A DNA stretch of 64,000 nucleotides from an uncultured Parolsenella sp. (GTDB lineage Bacteria; Actinomycetota; Coriobacteriia; Coriobacteriales; Atopobiaceae): positions 62,001-126,000 of the forward strand of contig CAKUNF010000002.1 in assembly GCA_934668375.1 (NCBI GenBank), in the 5' to 3' direction. Shown one piece after another: positions 46,523 through 58,287 of this stretch (its first letter is position 1; each line of letters opens with the position of its first letter). The notes under the pieces were generated by a model, which did not search any database, was not told the origin of the DNA, and saw nothing but the letters and a program-made list of their open reading frames with translations. Made by a program: the position numbers and the translations under genes.

Positions 46523-46609
46523 ATGACCACGACGACCATGATGATGTGCATGCGAATGCTGAGCTCCCGGGCACCGCAGGAGTCCGCCGGCGCCAATGTC
46601 GATTGGTAG
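46523..46609 (+). CDS. Met-rich leader peptide of metY
   Basis: A 28-codon ORF starting MTTTTMMMCMRML and ending in TAG at 46607-46609. It has AAGGAGG (46508-46514) eight bases upstream, as good a site as any structural gene here. Six of the first 12 codons are Met, plus one Cys. No known domain is present, and it is too short to be an ordinary gene. Together with the stems downstream it has the form of an attenuation leader. Ribosome stalling at Met codons under methionine starvation would allow antiterminator formation. This is inference and untested. Confidence 0.8.
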   Translation: MTTTTMMMCMRMLSSRAPQESAGANVDW

Positions 46610-46679
46610 AGACATCGACGAGGCGCGCACGGAAGTCTCCGACTTGCGCCCGGGAGCCCTGAGCTGCCGGGCGCTTTTT
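46563..46679 (+). promoter_or_regulatory. Transcription attenuator with alternative stems
   Basis: The terminator arms are GCGCCCGG (46646-46653) and CCGGGCGC (46667-46674), with TTTTT at 46675-46679. The antiterminator is GCTCCCGGGC (46563-46572, inside the leader codons) with GCCCGGGAGC (46648-46657), 10 perfect base pairs that exclude the terminator. A third stem, GGTGCCC (46513-46519) with GGGCACC (46569-46575), could sequester the antiterminator strand when no ribosome stalls. This is the classical 1:2, 2:3, 3:4 layout. metY begins 67 bases after the U-tract. Confidence 0.8.
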
Positions 46680-46745
46680 CGTGCCCGGGTCCCCTGAAAG
46701 AACGACGGAACGCATCCAAGCACCACCACCCCAAGGAGGAACACC

Positions 46746-48059
46746 ATGTCCGACATCACCCCCGAGGTCGAGAAGACCTTCCACTTCGAGACCCTGCAGC
46801 TCCACGTTGGCCAGGAGAGCGCCGACCCCGCCACCGACTCGCGCGCCGTGCCCATCTACCAGACCACGAGCTACGTCTTCCGCAACTCCCAGCACGGCGC
46901 CGACCGCTTTGGCCTCGCCGACGCCGGCAACATCTACGGCCGCCTGACCAACTCCACCCAGGGCGTGTTCGAGGACCGCATCGCCGCGCTCGAGGGCGGC
47001 ACGGCCGGCCTCGCGGTCGCCTCCGGCGCCGCGGCGATCACCTACGCCATTCAGGCGCTCGCCAAGGCCGGCGACCACGTGGTGGCCCAGAAGACCATCT
47101 ACGGCGGCTCCTTCAACCTGCTCGAGCACACGCTCTCCCAGTTCGGCATCGAGACCACGTTCGTGGACGCCCACAACCTCGACGAGGTCGAGGCCGCCAT
47201 CAAGGACAACACCACGGTTGTCTACCTCGAGACCCTCGGCAACCCCAACGCCGACATCCCCAACATCGACGCCATCTCTGAGATCGCCCACAAGCACGGC
47301 CTGCCCGTCGTCGTGGACAACACGTTCGGCACCCCGTACCTGTTCCGTCCGCTCGAGCATGGCGCCAACGTCGTCGTCCACTCCGCCACCAAGTTCATCG
47401 GCGGCCACGGCACCTCGCTCGGCGGCGTGATCGTCGACGGCGGCAACTTTGACTGGAAGGCCTCCGGCAAGTATCCGCAGATCGCCGACGCCAACCCCTC
47501 CTACCACGGCATCTCCTTCGCCGACGCCTGCGGCCCCACCGCGTTCGTGACCTACATCCGCGCCATCCTGCTGCGCGACGAGGGCGCCTGCATCTCCCCG
47601 TTCAACGCCTTCCTGCTGCTCCAGGGCACCGAGACCCTCTCCCTGCGTCTCGACCGCCACGTGGAGAACACCAAGAAGGTCGTGGAGTACCTCGCCAACA
47701 ACCCGCTCGTCGAGAAGGTCAACCACCCGAGCCTGCCCGACCACCCCGACCACGAGCTGTACGAGAAGTACTTCCCCAACGGCGGCGCCTCGATCTTCAC
47801 GTTCGAGATCAAGGGCGGCAAGGACGCCGCTTGGAAGTTCATCGACAACCTGCAGCTGTTCTCGCTGCTCGCCAACGTCGCTGACGTCAAGAGCCTCGTG
47901 ATTCACCCGGCCAGCACCACGCACTCCCAGCTCACCGACGAGGAGCTCGCCAACGTGGGCATCACGCAGTCCACGATTCGCCTCTCCATCGGCACCGAGC
48001 ACGTCGACGACATCATCGCCGACCTCGAGCGTGGCTTCGCGGCCGTCAAGCAGGGCTAG
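46746..48059 (+). CDS. metY: O-acetylhomoserine aminocarboxypropyltransferase (sulfhydrylase)
   Basis: A 437-residue PLP enzyme of the Cys/Met metabolism family. It condenses O-acetylhomoserine with sulfide to give homocysteine, the direct-sulfhydrylation step of methionine synthesis. The PLP lysine is in VVHSATKFIGGHGTSLGG, and the family hallmarks YGRLTNSTQGVFEDRIAALE and VVVDNTFGTPYL are present. Length matches MetY (about 430) rather than the shorter MetB/MetC. AAGGAGG precedes the ATG. It is preceded by the Met-rich leader and attenuator, and followed by a terminator and a palindromic repeat. The core-MetE-like genes downstream would methylate the homocysteine it makes. Confidence 0.95.
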   Translation: MSDITPEVEKTFHFETLQLHVGQESADPATDSRAVPIYQTTSYVFRNSQHGADRFGLADAGNIYGRLTNSTQGVFEDRIAALEGGTAGLAVASGAAAITYAIQALAKAGDHVVAQKTIYGGSFNLLEHTLSQFGIETTFVDAHNLDEVEAAIKDNTTVVYLETLGNPNADIPNIDAISEIAHKHGLPVVVDNTFGTPYLFRPLEHGANVVVHSATKFIGGHGTSLGGVIVDGGNFDWKASGKYPQIADANPSYHGISFADACGPTAFVTYIRAILLRDEGACISPFNAFLLLQGTETLSLRLDRHVENTKKVVEYLANNPLVEKVNHPSLPDHPDHELYEKYFPNGGASIFTFEIKGGKDAAWKFIDNLQLFSLLANVADVKSLVIHPASTTHSQLTDEELANVGITQSTIRLSIGTEHVDDIIADLERGFAAVKQG

Positions 48060-48083
48060 CACCTTTCCGCCCATCGCACGTCC

Positions 48084-48114
48084 AAGGCGGGTTCCTCCGG
48101 GAGCCCGCCTTTTT
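48084..48114 (+). terminator. Intrinsic terminator of metY
   Basis: AAGGCGGG (48084-48091) pairs with CCCGCCTT (48104-48111) around a TCC/GGA inner stem and is followed by T residues to 48114. It separates metY from the following genes. A 31-nt palindrome starts two bases later. Confidence 0.85.
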
Positions 48115-48115
48115 C

Positions 48116-48146
48116 ATGAGACAAGGGGACAGTCCCCTTGTCTCAT
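48116..48146. repeat. 31-nt perfect palindrome, class 2 intergenic repeat
   Basis: The arms ATGAGACAAGGGGAC and the exact complement GTCCCCTTGTCTCAT surround a central A. The internal AAGGGGxCAGxCCCCTT core matches the palindrome at 608-638, while the outer arms differ. Confidence 0.85.
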
Positions 48147-48154
48147 CCCAGCGC

Positions 48155-48174
48155 GATGGGATACTTATCCCATC
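48155..48174. promoter_or_regulatory. Dyad upstream of first core-MetE-like gene
   Basis: GATGGGAT and ATCCCATC flank ACTT. It lies 36 bases before the ATG, after the metY terminator, and could be an operator or a transcript hairpin. No clear -35/-10 pair was found around it. Confidence 0.4.
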
Positions 48175-48209
48175 AGCATCTCAACCACCCGTCCAAGAGA
48201 GGACACGTC

Positions 48210-49343
48210 ATGGCAGACAAGCTCAAGGGACCCTTCCGCTACGACATCGTGGGCAGCTTCCTGCGCCCGCAGGCCATCCACGAGGCCCGCGCCAGGCACG
48301 CTGCAGGCGAGATCTCGTTCGAGCAGCTCCGAGAGGTCGAGGACACAGAGGTCGCCAAGCTCATCGAGAAGGAGAAGGCCGCGGGCCTGCACGCCGTGAC
48401 CGATGGCGAGTTCCGACGCCGCTGGTGGCACCTCGACTGGCTCGCCGGCTTCAACGGCATCAAGGTCTACGACTTCAAGACGGCCGGCTTTGGCATCGAG
48501 AAGGTCATGCAGGGCACCTACGTGGACGCCCCGCTCTCCTTTGACCCCAACCACCCGTTCCTGGACGGCTTCCGCCGCACGCAGAGGCTCGCTGGCGACA
48601 CGCCCGTCAAGCAGACCATCGCCGGCCCCAACATGGTGACGCTCGACTCCGTCGTGCTCTCCCAGCAGTACGCCGCCAACCCCGTCTACACCAACCTCGA
48701 CGAGCTGCGCCACGACCTCGCCAAGACCTACCAGGACGCCATCAAGGCCTTCCACGACGCCGGCTGCCGCTACCTGCAGCTTGACGACACGAGCTGGGGC
48801 GCGCTGTTCTCCGGTCGCTTCCGCGCCAAGATCGAGGCGTGCGGCTACGACCCCGACGAGCTCATCGACGTCTTTGGCGACATCACGGACGAGGCCCTCG
48901 AGAACAGGCCCGAGGACATGGTCATCACGACGCACATGTGCAAGGGCAACTTCATGAGCCACTGGCTCTACGAGGGCACCTACGAGACCATCGCCCGCCG
49001 CCTGCTCGCCATCCGTGGCTTCGACGGCTTCTTCCTCGAGTACGACGACGAGCGCTCCGGCAGCTTCGAGCCGCTCAAGCACCTGCCCGCAGACACCGAC
49101 CAGCGCGTGGTCCTCGGCCTCGTGACCACCAAGAAGGCCGAGCTCGAGGACGCCGACCGCATCCGCGAGCGCATCGCCGAGGCCGCCAAGATCGTGCCGC
49201 TCGAGCGCCTGTGCCTCTCCCCGCAGTGCGGCTTCTCGTCCACCGAGGAGGGCAACTCCGTTGCCGAGGCAGACCAGTGGAAGAAGCTCGCGCTCGTCCG
49301 CGAGGTCGCCGAGTCCGTCTGGAATGACGCCGACGAGGCATAG
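48210..49343 (+). CDS. Core-MetE-like methionine synthase family protein (paralogue 1)
   Basis: A 377-residue protein of the MetE C-terminal (UroD-like TIM barrel) family, similar in size to B. subtilis YxjG/YxjH. Zn-binding candidates are the His and Cys in TTHMCKGN, a Glu in FFLEYDDER, and Cys in LSPQCGFSS. It lacks the N-terminal folate-binding half of full-length MetE (about 750 residues), so the methyl donor is probably not the usual triglutamyl-folate. Position after metY supports homocysteine methylation. GAGAGGA precedes the ATG at 48210. Confidence 0.88.
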   Translation: MADKLKGPFRYDIVGSFLRPQAIHEARARHAAGEISFEQLREVEDTEVAKLIEKEKAAGLHAVTDGEFRRRWWHLDWLAGFNGIKVYDFKTAGFGIEKVMQGTYVDAPLSFDPNHPFLDGFRRTQRLAGDTPVKQTIAGPNMVTLDSVVLSQQYAANPVYTNLDELRHDLAKTYQDAIKAFHDAGCRYLQLDDTSWGALFSGRFRAKIEACGYDPDELIDVFGDITDEALENRPEDMVITTHMCKGNFMSHWLYEGTYETIARRLLAIRGFDGFFLEYDDERSGSFEPLKHLPADTDQRVVLGLVTTKKAELEDADRIRERIAEAAKIVPLERLCLSPQCGFSSTEEGNSVAEADQWKKLALVREVAESVWNDADEA

Positions 49344-49368
49344 GCCACAGGCTCGCATAGTGCCGCCC

Positions 49369-49400
49369 AGGCCGGGACGCCACACGCGCCCCGGCCTATT
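49369..49400 (+). terminator. Terminator of first core-MetE-like gene
   Basis: AGGCCGGG (49369-49376) pairs with CCCGGCCT (49390-49397), followed by ATTT. It is immediately followed by a 33-nt repeat doublet, so the two core-MetE-like genes are probably separate transcription units. Confidence 0.75.
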
Positions 49401-49401
49401 T

Positions 49402-49468
49402 GGTGACAGTTTGACCCCGTCCCCAAGTGTCACGTGGTGACAGCTGGGGACGGGGTCATTTTGTCACC
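49402..49468. repeat. Inverted doublet of the 33-nt REP-like unit
   Basis: Copy one (49402-49434) has GGTGACAGTT and AAGTGTCACG around TGACCCCGTCCCC. Copy two (49436-49468) is reversed, GGTGACAGCT to TTTTGTCACC, with the core GGGGACGGGGTCA. One base separates them. Located between the two core-MetE-like genes. Confidence 0.88.
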
Positions 49469-49582
49469 GCTTCCATAGCTTCATCCTATGGCTTCGCATA
49501 CATGATGCGTAGTACCGGATAGCTCACGGACGTGAAATACTATTTCCCAGCAGACAACAAGGCATTCGAGAAGGAGCCCAGC

Positions 49583-50716
49583 ATGCCCTACAAGCACAAC
49601 GCCCCATTCCGCTACGACGTCGTCGGCAGCTTCCTGCGCCCGGACGTCCTCAAGCAGGCCCGCGCCGACCACGCCACCGGCCTCATCGACGACGCCCAGC
49701 TCAAGACCGTCGAGGACGAGGCCATCCGCGACCTCGTTGCCAAGCAGAAGGCGGCCGGCCTGCACGTCATCACCGACGGCGAGTTCCGCCGCAGCTACTG
49801 GCACCTCGACTTCATGTGGGGCCTGCAGGGCATCGAGCGCCGCACGTCTCGCACGGGCTACATGTTCCATGACGAGGAGACCACGGCCGATACCTCCGTC
49901 GTCACGGGCAAGATCTCCGGCGAGAACCACCCGTTCGTGGAGCACTTCAAGTTCGTGAAGGCCCTCGAGGAGGACGGCCAGGTTGCGCGTCAGACCATCC
50001 CCGCCCCCATCCAGACCTTCTCCGAGGTCACGCTCGACCGCTGCGATGGCCAGCAGGAGAGCCTGCGTGCCGTCTACGCAGACGACGAGCAGCTCATCGC
50101 CGACATCGCCGCCGCCTACCGCACCGTGATTGCCGACCTCTACGCCGCGGGCTGCCGTTCCATCCAGTTTGACGACTGCACCTGGGGTATCTACTGCGAC
50201 ACCGACTTCGTAGCCAAGACCGGCATGAAGCCCGTCGACATCCAGAAGGTCTCCGAGCTGGGCGTTCGCCTCAACAACCTCGCCATCGAGGGCAAGCCCG
50301 ACGACCTCGTGATCAACACGCACGTCTGCCGCGGCAACTACCACTCCACCTACGCCTTCGCCGGCGGCTACGACCCCATCGCCCCCTACCTGTTCGCCAA
50401 CGAGAACGTCGATGCCTTCTACCTCGAGTTCGACACGCCGCGCGCCGGCACCTTCGAGCCGCTCAAGTACGTGGCCGAGGGCAAGAAGGTCGTGCTTGGC
50501 CTCGTGACGTCCAAGCAGCCCGGTCTTGAGGACGAGGAGCTGCTCGAGAAGCGCATCCACGAGGCGGCCAAGTACGTGCCGCTGGAGAACCTCTGCCTCT
50601 CCCCGCAGTGCGGCTTTGCCTCCTGCGAGTGCGGCAACAAGCTCACCGAGGACGAGCAGTGGGCCAAGGTCGCGCTCGTGAAGCGCGTGGCCGAGAAGGT
50701 CTGGGGCGAGGCGTAA
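49583..50716 (+). CDS. Core-MetE-like methionine synthase family protein (paralogue 2)
   Basis: A 377-residue paralogue of the preceding gene product, equal in length and sharing YDVVGSFLRP, VITDGEFRRSYWHLDF, INTHVCRGN, FYLEFDTPRAG and LSPQCGFASCECGN. Sequence divergence is spread throughout, notably in residues 90-150, which suggests different methyl donors or acceptors. AAGGAG precedes ATG 49583. A large hairpin follows the gene. The function is inferred from family and from the metY neighbourhood. Confidence 0.88.
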   Translation: MPYKHNAPFRYDVVGSFLRPDVLKQARADHATGLIDDAQLKTVEDEAIRDLVAKQKAAGLHVITDGEFRRSYWHLDFMWGLQGIERRTSRTGYMFHDEETTADTSVVTGKISGENHPFVEHFKFVKALEEDGQVARQTIPAPIQTFSEVTLDRCDGQQESLRAVYADDEQLIADIAAAYRTVIADLYAAGCRSIQFDDCTWGIYCDTDFVAKTGMKPVDIQKVSELGVRLNNLAIEGKPDDLVINTHVCRGNYHSTYAFAGGYDPIAPYLFANENVDAFYLEFDTPRAGTFEPLKYVAEGKKVVLGLVTSKQPGLEDEELLEKRIHEAAKYVPLENLCLSPQCGFASCECGNKLTEDEQWAKVALVKRVAEKVWGEA

Positions 50717-50760
50717 GGCCAGCAAGCCGCAGCCGGCCTACCTCACACGGCAGCTATGAC

Positions 50761-50826
50761 AAACTCCGCCTCCTGGGACGAAATCGAGCGTCAACGGCGC
50801 GAGAAACGTCCCGGAAGGCGGAGTTT
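50761..50826. terminator. Long imperfect hairpin between convergent genes
   Basis: The 20-nt arms 50761-50780 (AAACTCCGCC...) and 50807-50826 (...GGCGGAGTTT) pair with two mismatches around a 26-nt loop. A TTTT run ends the plus-strand copy. It probably terminates the second core-MetE-like gene and perhaps the hypothetical gene on the other strand. Confidence 0.7.
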
Positions 50827-50865
50827 TGCATGTATGAGGATCAGTTCCCCTTCAGGCAGCGAACC

Positions 50866-51420
50866 CTACAGCGGAAGCGCCATGGACAGAGCGGCAGCCC
50901 GAGCCGCCTTCTCTGCGAGCTTGCAACCGGGCTCCTCCTCACCGAGCAGAGCGAGCGTGCTCGCAAGCGCGACGTCGAGCTCGTCACTCATCTGGCCAAG
51001 CTCCATGGCGCGAAGCGCATAGAGTGCCGCGCCCTGCAGGCACGCAAGGGCGGATGCAAGCGCCTCAGCACCCCTCTCGCCACGCCCAATGCGCGCGAGG
51101 ACGTCAACGGCCTCGCCACGAGGAACGCCACGATGCTCGGCGACATGCTCGCTACGGGCGCGGACGGACTCACACGCCTCGCGGATTCGCGCGGGTTCAA
51201 CGTGGCCCGCAGACGCCACAAGGCCCTCGATTACCACGCCAAAGGCATGGCCGCACGGCACGAACCCGGGTTGTGCCTCCATTGCGGCGCACATCGTGGC
51301 GCCAAGCCCCACGAGCTCGGCGACCAGCTCGCGCTGGAGCCCCGCAACCTCTCGGATGCGCCCGCGAAGCTCCTCGCTGTCTGATCCCTCAACCTTGCCG
51401 TGCACGACCCTGTCGCTCAT
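50866..51420 (-). CDS. Hypothetical all-helical protein
   Basis: A 184-residue protein I do not recognise. It is Ala/Glu/Leu-rich and likely all-helical, with conserved-looking Cys and His in FVPCGHAFG and GATMCAAM. No signal peptide or membrane segment is seen. A strong GGGAGG five bases before the ATG indicates a real gene. It lies between the methionine genes and gltD, with hairpins on both sides, so it appears to be its own unit. Function unknown. Confidence 0.65.
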   Translation of the reverse strand: MSDRVVHGKVEGSDSEELRGRIREVAGLQRELVAELVGLGATMCAAMEAQPGFVPCGHAFGVVIEGLVASAGHVEPARIREACESVRARSEHVAEHRGVPRGEAVDVLARIGRGERGAEALASALACLQGAALYALRAMELGQMSDELDVALASTLALLGEEEPGCKLAEKAARAAALSMALPL

Positions 51421-51464
51421 CGCAGCCTCCCATCATCCGTGTAATCTCCGCGATGGTAGCAAAG

Positions 51465-51498
51465 AAGGTCCGCCCGGATACGACTCCAGACGGACCTT
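51465..51498 (-). terminator. Terminator of gltBD
   Basis: On the minus strand AAGGTCCG pairs with CGGACCTT across an 18-nt loop, then CTTTGCT. It lies 31 bases after the gltD stop. Confidence 0.7.
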
Positions 51499-51528
51499 CG
51501 CAAAAAGCGGGGAAGTGCCTATCGGCCT

Positions 51529-53010
51529 CTACAGCCCCAGCGTCGCGGCCACCTCGCCGGCGCAGGCCAGAGCATCTGCCATGGACGTCACGACGAGCGT
51601 GGAGCCGTTGCGGGCATCTCCGGCCACGAACACGGGCTTGTCGGCCACGCTCGAGGCGGCGCGGTGCGAGGAGGGCGTCGCCATGACGGGCAGCGGACGG
51701 CCCTTCTCGGCCAGGGCGACGCCAAACGCGTCGAGCACGCCGCGCTCGGGACCCGTGAAGCCGCAGGCGATGAGCACGAGCTGGGCGGGCACCTCGCGCT
51801 CGGAGCCCTCGATGCGCTCGGGCTTGCCGTGGCTCCAGTCCAGGTCCACGACGCGCAGGCCGCTCACGGCACCGTCGTCATCGCGCAGGACCTCGAGCGT
51901 GTCGATGCCCCACTCGCGCATCTCGCCACCCATGAGGTCGATGGCCTCGACCTGGCCGTAGTCGGTCTTCTTGACGTTGGGCCACTGCGGCCACGCGTCA
52001 CCTGCCGCACGCTCCTCGGGAGGGCACCCAAGGAACTCGAGCTGTCGCACGGAGCGCGCACCCTGGCGAACGGCCGTGCCCAGGCAGTCGTTGCCCGTGT
52101 CGCCGCCACCGATGACCACGACGTCCTTGCCGGCCGCGTCGATCGCGGGCGCACCGCCGTCGAGCACGCTTCTCGTGGCGCTCGTGAGGTAGTCCACGGC
52201 GTAGACCACGCCTCCGCTCGCAAGGCCCTCGTCAAAGCCCGTGGCGCCAAGCCCGCGCGGCTTGCACGCGCCTGCGGCGACCACCACGGCGTCGAACTCC
52301 TCGGCAAGCGAGGCGGCAACGGCCGGATCGCTCGCGTCCACGCCCAGGCTAAACTCGATGCCGAGCTCGGCCATGAGCGCCACGCGTCGCTCGACCACGG
52401 ACTTGTCGAGCTTCATGTTGGGGATGCCGTACATGAGCAGGCCGCCCGCACGGTCGTGGCGTTCCACCACCGTGACGCGGGCGCCACGGCGCGCGAGCTC
52501 CCAGGCACTCACGAGGCCCGCGGGACCGGAGCCCACCACGGCCACGCTCGGGGCGTCCGCCGCAGCCGGGGCGAAGCGCGCGGGGCCGCCGTGCGCCCAC
52601 TGCCAGTCGCTGATGGCACGCTCGTTGTCGTGGATCGTCTCGGGCTCGTCGGCGCGCCCCAGGTTGCAGGCGGCCTCGCACAGCGCCGGGCACACGCGGC
52701 TCGTGAACTCCGGCATGGGCGAGGTGAGCGCCAGGCGCTCGGCGGCAGTCTCCCACTGACCGCGATAGACGAGGTCGTTCCACTCCGGGATGAGGTTGTG
52801 CAGCGGGCAGCCGCTCGGACGGGCGTGCCCGAACGAGATGCCCGTCTGGCAGAAGGCCACGCCGCACATCATGCAGCGGCTCGCCTGAACCTGCTGCTCC
52901 TCGGGCGTGAGCGGCTCATAGAGCTCGTTGTAGTCCTTCGTTCTCTCGGACACGTCACGAAGCCCATGGGCCTGCCTGCCGTGCTCGAGAAACGCTCCTG
53001 GCTTGCCCAT
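51529..53010 (-). CDS. gltD: Glutamate synthase small subunit
   Basis: A 493-residue NADPH-dependent flavoprotein that delivers electrons to GltB. N-terminal cysteine motifs (CMMCGVAFC, CPLHN, CPALCEAACNLG) bind two [4Fe-4S] clusters. The FAD motif is VVGSGPAGLVSAWELARRG (about 152) and the NADPH motif VVIGGGDTGNDCLG (about 295). The C-terminal FAD segment is VFVAGDARNG. GGGGAGGA precedes the ATG. It follows gltB by two bases, so the two form an operon gltB-gltD. Confidence 0.95.
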   Translation of the reverse strand: MGKPGAFLEHGRQAHGLRDVSERTKDYNELYEPLTPEEQQVQASRCMMCGVAFCQTGISFGHARPSGCPLHNLIPEWNDLVYRGQWETAAERLALTSPMPEFTSRVCPALCEAACNLGRADEPETIHDNERAISDWQWAHGGPARFAPAAADAPSVAVVGSGPAGLVSAWELARRGARVTVVERHDRAGGLLMYGIPNMKLDKSVVERRVALMAELGIEFSLGVDASDPAVAASLAEEFDAVVVAAGACKPRGLGATGFDEGLASGGVVYAVDYLTSATRSVLDGGAPAIDAAGKDVVVIGGGDTGNDCLGTAVRQGARSVRQLEFLGCPPEERAAGDAWPQWPNVKKTDYGQVEAIDLMGGEMREWGIDTLEVLRDDDGAVSGLRVVDLDWSHGKPERIEGSEREVPAQLVLIACGFTGPERGVLDAFGVALAEKGRPLPVMATPSSHRAASSVADKPVFVAGDARNGSTLVVTSMADALACAGEVAATLGL

Positions 53011-53012
53011 GG

Positions 53013-57659
<4,647 letters not shown>

Positions 57660-57815
57660 GGTGAGGTCCTTCTCCGAGTGTTCACGTGTGCTGCCGCACG
57701 CAGGGTGCGGTCAAGCTCTCGTTACTCTAGGAGCCGGATATGTCACCTCCGTTACGCCAACACGGGCGCAACACGCGCGAAGCAATCTTGTAACAAGGGA
57801 GGGCGCGGCCCAAAA

Positions 57816-57846
57816 GGGCCCAAAAGTGTCAAAGACCTTTGGGCCC
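57816..57846. repeat. 31-nt imperfect palindrome, class 2 intergenic repeat
   Basis: GGGCCCAAAAGTGTC, central A, AAGACCTTTGGGCCC. The outer nine bases pair perfectly and the inner part is degenerate. It lies between hypA and the divergent gltB start. Confidence 0.7.
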
Positions 57847-57861
57847 ATGGGCACACCGCAG

Positions 57862-58206
57862 CTAGTACGCCTCGATCTGCTTGATCATGACCTCGCGGCC
57901 GCGCAGAAGGTAGGTCTGCTCGCTGCCGCATACCGGGCACGTGCGCCCGTGCTCCACGGTGCCGTAGTCTGCCCCGCACGCCTCGCAGTGCGTCACGGCC
58001 GGAATGTCCTCCACCACGAGCTCGCACCCCTCCATCATCGGCTCGCGCTTGCACGCCCACGTCCAGGCGTCGCCGAGAATCTCGGGCACCACCCCGGAGA
58101 CCTCGCCCAGCTCGAGCGTCACGCTGCGAACGGACATGAGGCCGTTGTCGGCAGCAGCCTTCTTGGCGTCATCGATGATGTAGAAGACGATTCCCAGCTC
58201 GTGCAC
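57862..58206 (-). CDS. hypA: Hydrogenase maturation nickel chaperone HypA
   Basis: A 114-residue HypA that delivers Ni to [NiFe]-hydrogenase (or related) precursors with HypB. It begins with the Ni-binding MHE motif and has the Zn site CEAC...CPVC (two CxxC-type pairs, HCEACG and RTCPVCG). The GTG start at 58206 is supported by GGAG six bases upstream and by the invariant His2. It is the last gene of the hypB-flavoprotein-hypA cluster. No hydrogenase structural gene is in the window. Confidence 0.93.
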   Translation of the reverse strand: MHELGIVFYIIDDAKKAAADNGLMSVRSVTLELGEVSGVVPEILGDAWTWACKREPMMEGCELVVEDIPAVTHCEACGADYGTVEHGRTCPVCGSEQTYLLRGREVMIKQIEAY

Positions 58207-58287
58207 GTGGAGCTCCAGACATGAGGGGGAGGAACGCGAGAACGCGCCCCTCCCCTGCTTGACAAAGACGTGGCCGAGAACTGCCGG

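Noticed and set aside
46489..46745. SAM riboswitch upstream of metY
   Set aside because: I do not see a SAM-I, SAM-II or SAM-IV core, such as the kink-turn and pseudoknot elements. The coding leader with alternative stems explains the region better.
57660..57815. GlnR-type operator from several GTAAC/GTTAC motifs upstream of gltB
   Set aside because: The motifs do not have the regular spacing known for GlnR boxes, so the match may be chance.
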